From Hyphodiscus hymeniophilus (Eukaryota > Ascomycota > Leotiomycetes > Helotiales > Hyphodiscaceae): a DNA stretch of 64,000 bases. Below, one piece after another: positions 30,351 to 41,226 of the stretch (positions within the stretch are counted from its first letter, which is position 1; every line of letters starts with the position of its first letter). Location: the NCBI GenBank assembly GCA_016508695.1, contig VNKQ01000010.1, positions 744,001 to 808,000 on the forward strand, given 5' to 3'. Under the pieces are notes generated by a model that saw only the letters and a list, made by a program, of their open reading frames with translations, made no database searches and was not told the DNA's origin. The translations under genes were made by a program, and so were the position numbers.

Positions 30351-33300
30351 ATGCCTTCGGTAGAAGACAAAGCGCCGGCGACGCCCTCTCCACAGACCAA
30401 GAAGGTCTTCCCCGCTGACTCCGAGGCCACAAACGGAGTCGAGAGTCAGGACGGTGAGAGCGAAGCGCCCACAAACGGAACCGGAGAAGACGTCAAAGAG
30501 CAAGGGGACGAGGGTGAAGAAGAGGCCGGAGATGATGACGGCACGGAAGTCGTCCCAGTAGGCAGCGTTGACGCACAGCATCAAGTCGTCGACGGCTCAG
30601 GGAATGTCGTAGGAAAGGTTGGCGAAGACGTGCCGGAAGGCAGTATGGTCGACACCGAGGGCGATATACTTGACGCTGAGGGCAACGTCCTCGGCAAAGC
30701 TGACCTCGAAAAGACTGCCGAGGAAGCGCAAAGCAAAGCTGGAGATGCTAAGGAAGGCCTTGAAGGCGCTGCCAGCGAGGCTGAAGAGAAGGCGGAAGGA
30801 GTCGAAAAGCCCGAGGGCGCGGAAGATGCCGTGGACGAAGCTGGCGAGAAGAAGGACGACGTAGAAGGAGAAGCTGGTGAGGCTGCAGAGGGTGTCGATA
30901 AGCCAGAGCTTAATGGCCCATTCGGCGTCCAAGACAATGGCGACGTTACCAACGCAACCGGTGTCCCAATCGGAAAACTTGCAGAAGGTGACCCCAAAGA
31001 CATCGTCGGTCGATCAATTCATGAGATCGATGAGGAGGGCCAACTGAAAGCCGAGGGTGGATCTGTTCTCGGCAAGGTCGAACTAAACCCAGAAGTTCTC
31101 GGAGAGAAGGGCGAAGAGGCCGCAGGCGAGGCTGGCGACAAGGTACCTGAGGGCGAGGAAGGTGAAAAGGCTGCTGAGGGCGAGGAAGGTGAAAAGGCTG
31201 CTGAGGGCGCCGTCCCTGAGGGCGAGGAAATCCCAGAGGGAGATGAGGCGAAGGCGGCAGAGGGAGAAGTCCCAGAAGGAGAAGAGGCGAAGGCGGCGGA
31301 GGGAGAAGTCCCAGAGGGCGAAGAGACGAAACCACTAGACCCATCAATCTTGGACGGACTGAAGGTCAACAAATTGGGCAAAGTCGTCAAAGAAGACGTA
31401 AGCACATACATTTTCCAACCCTTTTTCTCCCTTCGTCATCACCAGTTGGAACTTTTGACAGTAAGTGCTAACATTACTTTGTGATAGGGCACACCTGTTG
31501 GTCAATTGGTTGAAGGAGATGCCAAGAAGCTCGCAGGAAAGAAATGCGATGCCGAAGGAAAGATCTGGAATGACTCCGGCAAGGTCCTCGGACGTGCTGA
31601 GCCATTACCAGAGGCAGTCGAAGGAGAGGACAGTGCTCCATTCGAAGACTTCCCAGACTCCGTCGTCGATGCGAAGGGCAACGTCATATTCGAGGGCCGT
31701 GTCATTGGTAAGGTCATCGAAGGTGATGCAAAGAAGCTCGAGGGAAAGAAGGCAAGTCCCCAATCACTATCAAGACCCGAATTTCTGCTAACTGGCTTGG
31801 TAGGTTGACGCAGACGGTGATATCCTCGACAAGCACGGCAATTCCATCGGCAAGGCCGAAAGAGTACAAGAAGAAGAGCCAGAGCCAGAGGCGGAAGCTG
31901 AGCCCGAAGATGTCTCCGAACTCGAAGGCAAGAAAGTCAACAAAGCCGGCAACGTCGTCGACGACAGCGGCAAGCTGATCGGTCGTGTCAACTCCGGCGT
32001 GCTGTCGAAACTCATCGGTCGAAAATGCGACAAGGAAGGCAAGATCTATTCCGATTCCGGAAAGGTCATCGGCACAGCCGAGCTAGTCCCTGCCGACGAT
32101 AGGGAGGCTGACGAGGGTGCGCCTTTCGAGGATTTCCCTGATGCCGTTATCAACTCTAAGGGTGACGTTCTTTTCGAGAACCAGGTTGTTGGCAAGTTGA
32201 TAGAGGGTGATGCCAAGAAACTTGCCGGAAAGAAGATCGACAAGGATGGAGAGGTTGTCGACAAGGTCGGCAACGTCTTGGGTAAGGCTGAACGTTGGAC
32301 TGAGCCGGATGAGCCAGAGGCCGAAAAGGTTGATAACTCAGCGTTGGGTGGAAAGCGGGTAAGTGCTATTGTGTACATCCTAGATTCATTCCGTTGGGGA
32401 TACTAACAAATTCTCAAGGTCAACAAGCTCGGTAACCTCGTCGACTCAAATGGCCAAATATTCGGCCGTCTCATTGAAGGAGATGCCAAGAAGCTTGCCG
32501 GAAAGATGTCCGACAAGGAAGGTAACATCAAAAACGAGATGGGTGACACCGTCGGTAAGGCCGAGCTCGTCCCTGAAGCTGAACGCGAAGGCTCAAAGAC
32601 TGGCCCTTTTGCCGATATTGAGGGTCCAACCGTCGCCAAAGAGGGCAAGGTTACCGACCACAAGGGAACAGTTGTCGGGCGTCTCATTCAAGGTGATGCT
32701 AAAGCATTGTATGGCAAGCCTGTTGATGATGACGGCGATGTTCTGGACAAGAACGGCAACTCTCTCGGCAAGGCTGAGAGATGGGAAGAGGAAGAAAAGG
32801 AGGTTTCGAAGCACCCCGCTTTTGGCCGTAAGGTCAACAAGAAGGGCGAGGTTGTCGATGAGAATGGTGACACCATTGCCAAGTTGACTGACGGAGACGT
32901 CGGCAAGTGTGCTGGCAAAGAGAGTGAGTACTTGCGTGTTGACTTATTTGGAGGATAATATGCTAACCTAGAATTCCAATAGTCGATAATGATGGCGACG
33001 TCAAAGATCAAAAGGGAACAGTCGTAGGCCACGTCACCCTTATCGAGGACATCCCCGAGCCTGAGGCCGTTGAGGAAGAGCCCAAGGAGTCCGAAGAGGA
33101 AATCGCAGCGCGGAAGGAGGCCGAGCAAGACAAAAAGCTCGCCGGCCAACTTGCTGGTTGCATTGAGCAATCCATCGAAAAGATTAAGCCCATTTTGAAG
33201 ATGATCACAGATGTAAGTCGTCGCCCCTAGTATTTCATCATAAATTCCATCTAATCATCATATAGACTATCTCCACAGCTGAGGCCCAACCAAAGGAAGA

Positions 33301-33790
33301 TTTGGACGAGCAAAAACTCGTTGATACAGTCAAGCCACTCCTCGAAGAAGGTGGTCAAATCCTCCAGGAATGTAATGGTGCCGTCCGTGCCCTCGACCCC
33401 GATGGACGTATTCAGTCGCAAGCCAAGAGTAAGACCGCCTCCCGCGACGCCTCACCCGAAGAGTACCGTCTCGCCGAGCAACTCAAGGAGCTTACTGCTA
33501 GCGTTCAAACAACCATCGACCAAGCGAAGAAGAAGATCGCTGGTATGCCGCATGCAAAGAAGGAGCTGAACCCCTTGTGGGGTCTCCTCGCCGAGCCCTT
33601 GGGCCAGATCATCGCTGCTGTAGGTCTGCTACTCTCAGGTGTACTTGGTCTGGTTGGTAAACTGTTGAGTGGATTGGGTCTTGGTGGACTGTTGGATAAT
33701 CTCCTCGGTGGTCTTGGACTCAAGAACATCTTAGGTGGGCTTGGGTTGGGGTCTCTCACCGACTCCCTGACCGGAAAGAAGAAGAAATGA
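30351..33790 (+). CDS. DUF3659-like repeat protein with Gly/Leu-rich hydrophobic C-terminus
   Basis: Fungal repeat protein of unknown function. Six exons: 30351-31397, 31488-31751, 31804-32358, 32419-32933 (ending at 32923), 32983-33212, 33266-33790; 1041 aa. Start ATG 30351 (MPSVEDKAPATP) is preferred; ATG 30186 is in frame. Exon 1 is acidic, LEA-like, with EGEEAKAAEGEVPEGEE-type repeats (near residues 260-330). From about residue 340 come eight or so units of the type VVDxxGNVIGKxxEGDAKKLAGK, matching what I recall as Pfam DUF3659. About 830-960 is a helical charged region (EEEIAARKEAEQDKKL, EQLKELTASVQTTIDQAKKK), then PHAKKELNPLWGLLAEPLG and a hydrophobic tail of GLL/GLGL repeats ending TGKKKK. 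Intron 2 (31752-31803) starts with GC. Exon borders fall between repeat units. Confidence 0.88.
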
Positions 33791-35229
33791 GTCTGAAATG
33801 ACTGCTGCTCCTGTTGGTTTTAAATTGTAATGACTTCATGTGTATCGTTCTGGGTTGCGTGGGAATGTAGGGTTTTTCTCAATGTAAAATAGGTCTGCAT
33901 TTATGTATCTCTTTGCAAAAATTGACGATTCAAAATATTTACGTTCAAAAAATGACATTATCTTCTAAATATCGGGCCGTGTTTCGGGTCATTGAGCAAG
34001 ATTCGGGAAGAGATGCTCGCAGAGCATAAGCCTATTGAAGCGCTGCCCTTTTCATGATCACGTTCGGATGATATGGATAACTTGAATTCAAACTTATATC
34101 ATCGTCTTCAAGTCGCACAATGACCTCATCTCTAAAGTGAGTGACAAGACTGTCTCCGTCTTAAAGTCTTTGTCAGAAAACACGGCTTCGTGTTCTCCAA
34201 GACCTGGAGTTGAGTTGGAAGATGGAGACAAGCACTTGTAACTTTTCACCACTGGTGCCAAATGCGACAGCCAGAGGAGACAAATTCGGCCAGCGATATA
34301 AAATTCTGGCTTCTGCTATCACCTGCGGATCCGGCCTTATCATCGCCGATTGTGGAGTATACGCTGCTGAAGGCTTGGTCAAGACAATTCAGCGATATCA
34401 AGACGAAGCTTGGGATGCTTTTCTGACGAGACCGAAGCAGATGTCGAGCGGGCAGCGCCAAAGGTCCCTATTTGACGGCTCCTCACTTTTTGGCTTATGT
34501 CCTGCAACTTTCTTGTTCGCCTTTTTCAATTCAGTGGCTGTTTTCGCCCCTCCTAATCTAGAGCGCAGATTGCATCAAATCAGAGGCTATCGGTAGGTCC
34601 TTGCCGTGATTTTAGCCTAGTTCCCTTGAGCAGACATCCAAATCCGAGTGTCAAGACCTAGGCATCCGGACCTACTTGATATATCAGTCTTCTAGACTTA
34701 GCCAGGAGGAAAAGATTTGAATTATGGTGCACAGCGCTAGCTGCAAGCTTCTGATTGAATTTGAAGTAACATCGGTTGAATGGCCATTGCCACAAAGGCC
34801 GAAGCCCAGGGGTCCGGAAGGGACACTCGGGAATAACGATATCAGATTGAATTTATTTCCCCGAAGCTGAAATAATTTGAATAAACTGGCAGGATGCCTC
34901 GAGAAGTGCTGTAGATGTGCCGCCGGCGTCGGGATTCACAGCGAGCTCATGTACTTGTACTTGTACATGCAATGCTCAAAATCCCACACAAGCACTCTAC
35001 ACCAGTTCACCATGGCCACCAATAGCCTCATTCGAGGGTATAGGATATGACTTCCCAGTCCTGAAGTTGTCTGCACGTCTTATGAGGCAAGTTCAGCCCA
35101 CCGTGCCGGAAATCCGAGAAGTTGAACGTGGTCCCGCTTTTCAGGCGCAAAGGTGGGGGAATAAGTTGAGTTCTGCATTACTTCTCGCTGAGATGGGGAA
35201 TTGCCCTTCTCAAGTATTCAGGCAAAATC
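33791..35229. other. intergenic, no gene seen
   Basis: 1439 bp. ORFs at 34173-34596 and 34917-35276 are present on the strands but show no family resemblance; I do not call them. Confidence 0.45.
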
Positions 35230-36722
35230 ATGGAGTGTGCTGTAAATCATCACGTCTCCAACGATGGGGATGTTGAAAAAGGACCGGGGCGAACAGTTCT
35301 CGACCCAGAAGCAACCTCCAAATCACCGTCCGTTCGTTGCCAAGCCAAGCCACTTCCAGACCAAAGGTTTGAGAACAATGGTCAAAGTGGTAGATATTCT
35401 TGCATTTCACTGCTTTCAAGACTATGGCACCTTATAACCAGCAAAAGTAACGTCGACGGGCCTATCGACAATGACCCCCCACCAGACGGTGGTATCCGAG
35501 CATGGACCGTCGTGGCGATGTGCCACGTAGTAGGCTTCAACACCTGGGGTTTCCTCAGCTCTTTTGGTGTTCTTCAATCCTTTTACGTGGCCCATCTAGG
35601 CCAGCCTCCATCTGAAATCTCGTGGATCGGCTCAGTGCAGGGCTTTATGCTCTTCTTCTTCAGCGCTTTCTCAGGACGGCTGAGCGATGCCGGCTACTTC
35701 CATCAGACTCTATTCGTCGGGACAGCGCTGCTAATCCTTGGAGTCTTCAGCGCGAGTGTTGCGACGAATTACTGGCAGCTTTTGCTGAGCCAGGGTGTAT
35801 GCGTCGGCATTGGCGGTGGATTGATATTCATCCCTGCTCTTAGTCTGGTCGCGACTTATTTCATAAAACGACGGAGTTTGGCTTTATCGATCTGCGCCTG
35901 TGGGAATTCGGTTGGTGGATTGTTCTATGCTGCTATACTGCAAAATGTTCTTCCAAAGTTGGGTATTGGTTGGGCTTTGAGGATTATCGGGTTGGTGTTT
36001 GTAGCGACATTGATACCGGCGAACTTTTTTCTGAAACCGAGGAGGATTAAAAGATCGAAGGGCCCCATAGTTGAATGGAGTGCGTTCAAGGAGCCTCCAT
36101 ATGCTTTTTTTGCTGGTGGGATGTTCTTGTGGATGTTGGGCATGTGGGTGCCTGTGTTCTACGTAAGTCCCATGAATATTGTCACAAAAAGTCTCGCGCT
36201 AAACAAACCTAGCTTGGATCTTTTGCAAAAGATAGGATTAGCATTGACACCAAAAACGCAGCTACTCTCTTACTGATCATCAACGGAGTCGGCGTGGCAG
36301 GCCGAGTTGTTCCCGCGCTTCTAGCACCGACAATTGGGCCCATGAACCTTTTAATACCGCTCACCTTCATCTCTGGCCTCATCCTGCTATGCTGGGCAGG
36401 TGTCAACAGCTACGCTGGATTAGTGGCATTCGATGTTTTCTATGGCATCTTGATTGGTGCAGCGCAAGGCATGTTACCGCCTTCTCTTGGGAGTCTGACC
36501 TCAGATCTGAGTAAAATGGGTGTCAGGATGGGGATGATATTTTCTTTGCTTGGATTTGCAATACTCATAGGGAATCCACTCGCTGGAGCATTGATCACGA
36601 CAGACCATGGGAAATACCTCTCCGCACAAATGTTCGCCGGAACCTCCATGATTGCCGGTGTAGCATTACTTGTTGCAGCTAGAATTGCAAGAGTTGGTTG
36701 GAAACTTTTCGTGTTGATATAA
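35230..36722 (+). CDS. MFS transporter, monocarboxylate-transporter-like
   Basis: Twelve-helix major facilitator of the fungal MCT (SLC16-like) group; a plasma-membrane carrier of unknown substrate. Two exons, 35230-36162 and 36213-36722, intron 50 nt; 480 aa. The cytosolic N-terminus of about 85 residues ends in PPPDGGIRAWTVVAMCHVV, the DGG-xxAW family signature before helix 1, then NTWGFLSSFGVLQSFY. Loop 2-3 carries SGRLSDAGYF, and helix 4-5 has GVCVGIGGGLIFIPALSLVATYF. The splice joins VPVFY to LGSFAKDRI, consistent with the loop 7-8 region. Helices 8-12 follow; the C-terminus is short (ARVGWKLFVLI). Confidence 0.92.
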
Positions 36723-36971
36723 AATATACAGAATGTCCACGCTTGTGGAAGTTTGGTTTGACAGAGAGAGGTTTCAGTTTGGAAGATATTTGGGCAATGT
36801 ATTCGCAACACTGCAACACCTCAAATTCTATAGCATAGCTGCTGAATCAACACGAAACACACTAATGACCAGATCAAATATGTCGTCTATCCCAACTCCA
36901 AACAATGCATAGACCAGAATTTCCCGCGTGATTCTCCTGAATCGTTCTTCTGCTTCGTGAACCTTATCATT

Positions 36972-37859
36972 CTAGAATCTCGGACCTCGTGGACCGCTGG
37001 GTAGTCCAGGACCTCGTCTCCCCGCAGCAGGTCCGCTGGGTAGCCCTTGTCTCGCAGGAGGAGCATCATACCCATCTCCCCCACCCCCGAATTCCATATC
37101 ATTGGTTACCCACGGCGAATTGGCAGCAACGAATGGTTTGTCCCCTCTACCTCCAGTACCAGTCGGCATAAATCGATCCTCGTAGTTGTCACCACCTCGA
37201 CTCGTAGATGATTCATAGCTGCTGTTTCTCTGCGCCTGTGCCGTCGAAGCAGCCATACTCGGATTCGAGCTCACTCTTCCCTGTCCTAACTTCTTCTTCA
37301 ATCGGTCCTGCGCACTAATCCCAGATGAACTTCCAGGCGGCGTATCACCTGCAGACGCTCTACCAAACGCCCCAGCGCCGGCCGTCTGATAACTTCCAAC
37401 TCTTTGACTCGGAAGCGGCCTCGCCTGGATTTGAGGCTCTAATGTATTCTGCTGTCTCGCGAAAGGATTCTGTCTTGATGCTGGACTTCCAGCACTCATC
37501 GCTCCACGTCCTTGTCTCAAACTCTGTGGCGGCGCCTGCTGGCTCTGAGGTTGGGAATCCCACAATGAGCTCAAAGCTCCACCACCCGTGCCTCCTTGGT
37601 TTTGTAGGCCACCATAGCGTGCGCCAACGTTAGATTGTGCATATACTGGTTGAACGACGACTGGTGGAGGGGCTTTAGGGTCCGGCGGCAGCCAAGCGGG
37701 GAATGGTCGTCCTTTCTCTGTATAGTATGCTCGTAAGACTCGGCAGAGATGTGTATCATCTTCTGTATCGCCATCGTTTTCGGAGGGAAGCAGGTTCTGG
37801 CGTATGGAAGCTACTCGGGAGGTGGTGGTTGTGAGGAGGGAGGAGAAGTAGGACGCCAT
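36972..37859 (-). CDS. Mso1-like Sec1-binding exocytosis protein
   Basis: Single exon of 295 aa. The N-terminal block SLLTTTTSRVASIRQNLLP, then SENDGDTEDDTHLCRVLRAYYTEKGRPFPAW, matches the Mso1 Sec1-binding region known from fungi. In yeast Mso1 binds Sec1 and the exocytic SNARE machinery at sites of membrane growth. The rest is low complexity, Gln/Pro/Ser/Gly-rich; a middle motif SGISAQDRLKKKLGQGR may be a short helix. The end is Gly/Pro/Arg-rich (GRRGPGLPSGPRGPRF). ATG 37859 gives MASYFSS right at the start of the conserved block, so the start is secure. Confidence 0.88.
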   Translation of the reverse strand: MASYFSSLLTTTTSRVASIRQNLLPSENDGDTEDDTHLCRVLRAYYTEKGRPFPAWLPPDPKAPPPVVVQPVYAQSNVGARYGGLQNQGGTGGGALSSLWDSQPQSQQAPPQSLRQGRGAMSAGSPASRQNPFARQQNTLEPQIQARPLPSQRVGSYQTAGAGAFGRASAGDTPPGSSSGISAQDRLKKKLGQGRVSSNPSMAASTAQAQRNSSYESSTSRGGDNYEDRFMPTGTGGRGDKPFVAANSPWVTNDMEFGGGGDGYDAPPARQGLPSGPAAGRRGPGLPSGPRGPRF

Positions 37860-38274
37860 TGTGGGGTAGGCGCCTTTCGTCGACGAAGGCCTGTGGCCGT
37901 GAGATTCAATATGGAATGTCTCTCGTCAATGTTGGGACAACGATTGTTTGATGCAACCTCGAGTACAGGTAAATTGAAAGTTGTTCGAGCGAGTTTTCGT
38001 GGGGAGCAACAATTATGTAGTTGATTGACCATTGTGGTCAAAACCTGACTTGTTTCGTCGCGGTGACCCACCAAATGAGGCTCGAGCTGATGGAGTACCT
38101 TCAAAATAGTCACAAGAAACCAATAACTGTCACACGGGTCAAAGCACTGGGTAAGATAAATTCATGTGGCAATATTGTCAACCTTGTCCTTATTCTGCTC
38201 TAAAAGCAACTGTTGCTTGACTCTCACAAAAGTTTGATGCACAAATGGCCAGCATGTCCGCCCGCTCAACCAGA
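37860..38274. other. intergenic, no gene seen
   Basis: 415 bp between the start of the Mso1-like gene and the end of MAK16, both on the minus strand. No feature recognised. Confidence 0.45.
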
Positions 38275-39287
38275 TCAGAACTCCAAATTGCGCGCAGGGG
38301 CCTCGAATTCTTCTTCGAGCTCAACTTCCATCCGAGGGAACTTCTTTGGCTTTGCCTTCGCCTTCGTGGCAGGTCCCTTCTTCCTCTTAATACCAGCCTT
38401 CTTTGACTCATCCTCCTCGCTACTCTCATTCTCACTGTCTGCTTCCTCCTCAGAATCACTTGCAGCATCTTCACTTCCAAGCCAATCTTCCAGGTCACCG
38501 AGATCTTCCTCGTCTTCACCCAAATCGCTGACATACTCGACTTCGCCCACGCCTTCTTCGTCTTCGTATTCTTCCTCGAATTCTTCTTCCTCAATGCCCT
38601 CATCCAGATCCTCATCTCTCGTACCTTCACCATTCCTCTCCAATCCCTTGAGAACCTTCTTCCAAATAGCCTCACTGACATTTAGCGGCTGATCCCCATA
38701 AGCGCCACTCCTCAACCGTTCAATCAACTCCCTCTCGATAGCCCTTTCAACCTTAGCAGCAGCCTCGGCCTTCCTCTCTCTCGTCTCTTCTCTCCTCCTG
38801 ACCTTAGGCGCCATTCTCGGGACAACCTTCTCACCCAGTCTCTCATCTTCTTTCGCCAACCTTCTCTTCCGAATTTGCACCTGTGTCAACCGTGTAAGTC
38901 TTTGCTTGCACCGATGGATCTGATGTTTCGGCCAGTAAATCAGTCGCTCATCGACTTGCTCTAGAGCTTTGGCATAGTTTTGGGATAGTTTTATACGCTC
39001 CCAAAGCTTGGCGGGTGTGTGTGCGCGCTCGATCGTCTTCATGTAGAGGTAGATGGTGCCGGTGGTTTCATTCTCACGGATGGTGGCATATCGAGAGTTG
39101 GCGAGGGGGCACGATTGTCGATTGCAGAGACCGGTGACATTGTATTCATTGCGGCAGAAAGTCTTCTCTTTGGTAGTTCTAGAGAAGTTAGAAGTGCGAT
39201 TTTTGGAGAGAGCTGAGAGACTTACTTGATTTTGAAGGAGCAGAATTGTTGGTTGATAACCTGCCAGACTATCTCGTCTGAAGACAT
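38275..39287 (-). CDS. MAK16: ribosome biogenesis protein Mak16
   Basis: Nucleolar factor needed for 60S ribosomal subunit assembly. Two exons, 39287-39226 and 39178-38275, intron 47 nt; 321 aa. N-terminal MSSDEIVWQVINQQFCSFK is the family signature, followed by TFCRNEYNVTGLCNRQSCPL with the conserved cysteines of the L28e-like domain, and YATIREN, YLYMKTIERAHTPAKLWER, YWPKHQIHRCKQRLTRLTQ. From about residue 200 the protein is acidic (EEEEFEEEYEDEEGVGE) and ends with a basic RKKGPATKAKAKPKK patch, as usual for nucleolar proteins. Confidence 0.96.
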
Positions 39288-39958
39288 TATCAGCGGGCAA
39301 GTAGACCGCTGGATATAATGCGCCCTGGAGTATTCTTCGAAAGATTCGTGATCGTGATTGTGCCTTTGTATGAAAGCTGCAGACTTCTCATGCAAAGTCA
39401 AGGTTGCGGAAACTTTTTTATTCTGCCGATATCAAGGCGGTAAGCAACTCGTCCAAGACCCCAGCCTTTGGTTCAGATATTTGCTTGCACCGTCTACATG
39501 ACATGCTTGTTCATAAGAAGATTACAATCGATTGACACAGGCCAAATATGTAAAATTCGGCAAGAAGGTCTAAAAAGCATTTATCCAAGCTATCAAACGA
39601 CTTGCGCCTTATATCTTTAGGGCTACAAGCGTGAGTCTCTTGATATATTTCGTTCTATCAATCAAAGTCTATGTCTGTTCTTGTAGTCCCAAAGACGGTT
39701 GCAGGTATTGGAGCTACAAAGCTGTAGCCCATTGACTGCGATGTATGGAATACTACCGGCCTCACTTTCCATAAAGTGCGGGTTTGTAGAAGCAGAATAC
39801 GAAAGCGGTCTAGTCTTCGGTGAGCTCGGTTCGGCGTAGCCGCCCGACGGAACATATCCGAGATAAGATTACCAAATGTGCTTGTAGTAACCTCGTTTTG
39901 TACATAGATTTCAACCCCCTCAAACCCGTCCGTCGTAAACGTCTCACGGCAAATAAAG
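39288..39958. promoter_or_regulatory. shared intergenic region MAK16 / proline-rich gene
   Basis: 671 bp between divergent starts. Presumably contains both promoters; no defined site recognised. An antisense ORF (39658-40248) overlaps the next gene and is rejected. Confidence 0.45.
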
Positions 39959-41226
39959 ATGTCATCCATAACCGGCTTAGGTCTGAGGAGCAAAGTTGGT
40001 TTAGGCAAGTCGAATGATTCGACATCGAAGCCCAAACAGGGCAATTCGATTACAGGTCTTGGATTAAGAAATAAAGCTGGTCTGGGCAGCAAGCCGAACG
40101 ATTCATCGTCAAGTTCTAAGCAACAAGGTAGCTCGTTAACAGGCCTGGGCTTGCGAAACAAAGTCAGTACCTTCGAAGATAGCAATGCTAAGGGACCGCA
40201 TTCTAAATCATACAGGCTGCTGGTCTTGCAGGGAACAAGAATGCTCACGTTGATGAAGAGCCGTATCGTGCAGCGAAGCCAATGTCGGCGTTGATTGACC
40301 CATCATCATTTGCACCACCCCCGAAGAATATCAATTACCATGGCGCTGGGGCAGAGGAGAGACAAATAGGCAGAATCGCCCAGAAAGGCCCTTTGACGCC
40401 TGCAGAGTATCAAGCCAGGGAACAGGAGAAAGCCGATCGGCAGCGACAGGAGGATGCAAGAGAGAAGGAAGAACGAAGACTTGAGCGAGAAGAGAGGCAA
40501 CGCCAAAGGTTAGCAGCACAACAAGAGAGGGAAGATGCACAGGGGCCTCGCTTACCTGCGAGGAACGATACCACTGGTCTATCGACGACCCAGTTCGCAC
40601 CTCCAGTCGCAAGAAGTTCCGCTGCGGATGGATCAATCGTGATAAGACCTACGGCTCCACCCAGAGCGAGTGCGAAGCCACCAATTCTTCCACCGCGACT
40701 CCCATCTAGGCAGAACAGTAGTCCCGAGACTGGAGGGATAGGATCGCAACCACAGTCTCCAATGCAGCGGCAGCAGGTACCAGCAAGAATCGGTACTGGA
40801 TCATCAACGTCATCTCGTAGCGCAGCCACTCCATCAGAAAATGCCCAGCTTAGCGAACTCCAGTCTCGTTTTGCCCGTATGCAGACTTCTTCTCCAATAG
40901 CAGGAGCGGAAACTCAAGGAACGAGGTGGGCGGATCAAGGCGCTCAACGCACAATATCTCCAGCATCCAACACTTTCCGAGAGGGTCCTGGCGAGTACAT
41001 TGCAAAAAAATGGAAGCCAGTTGATACCCCGAATCGAAATTATGGAGTCAGTCGCAGTTCTGAGCAGAAGAGTTTCGAGCAGGGTGAAGACCTGGAAAGC
41101 CCGATTGAGCTGAGAGACAACACGACGTCGCCAGTGAAGAAAGCTCCGCCTCCGAGGCCGAAGAAGAAGGCTGAACTATCTGGGATCAGTACTAAGATAG
41201 GTGAGATCCCTCTTCATCTCGCATGA
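39959..41226 (+). CDS. proline-rich protein with triplicated ITGLGLRNK N-terminus
   Basis: Two exons, 39959-40162 and 40216-41226, intron 53 nt with GTCAGT donor; 404 aa. The spliced frame reads from LTGLGLRNK into AAGLAGNKNAHVDEEPYRAA. The first 70 residues contain three copies of SSITGLGLRxKxGLG. Then come FAPPPKNINYHGAG (near residue 97), a long charged helix (REQEKADRQRQEDAREKEER, near 130-170), a Pro/Arg-rich part with polyproline stretches (KPPILPPRLPSRQ) that look like SH3 ligands, and a final KKAPPPRPKKKAELSG. It is probably a cytoskeleton or endocytosis adaptor by composition; I do not recognise the family. A further 3' intron at 41202 (GTGAGA) is possible but leads to no clear continuation. 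Confidence 0.72.

Noticed and set aside
30581..31411. minus-strand Ser/Pro-rich ORFs
   Set aside because: Antisense of the acidic exon 1 of the DUF3659-like gene.
34210..34596. 128-codon plus-strand ORF
   Set aside because: Contains hydrophobic stretches but no motif, no extension and no recognised family.
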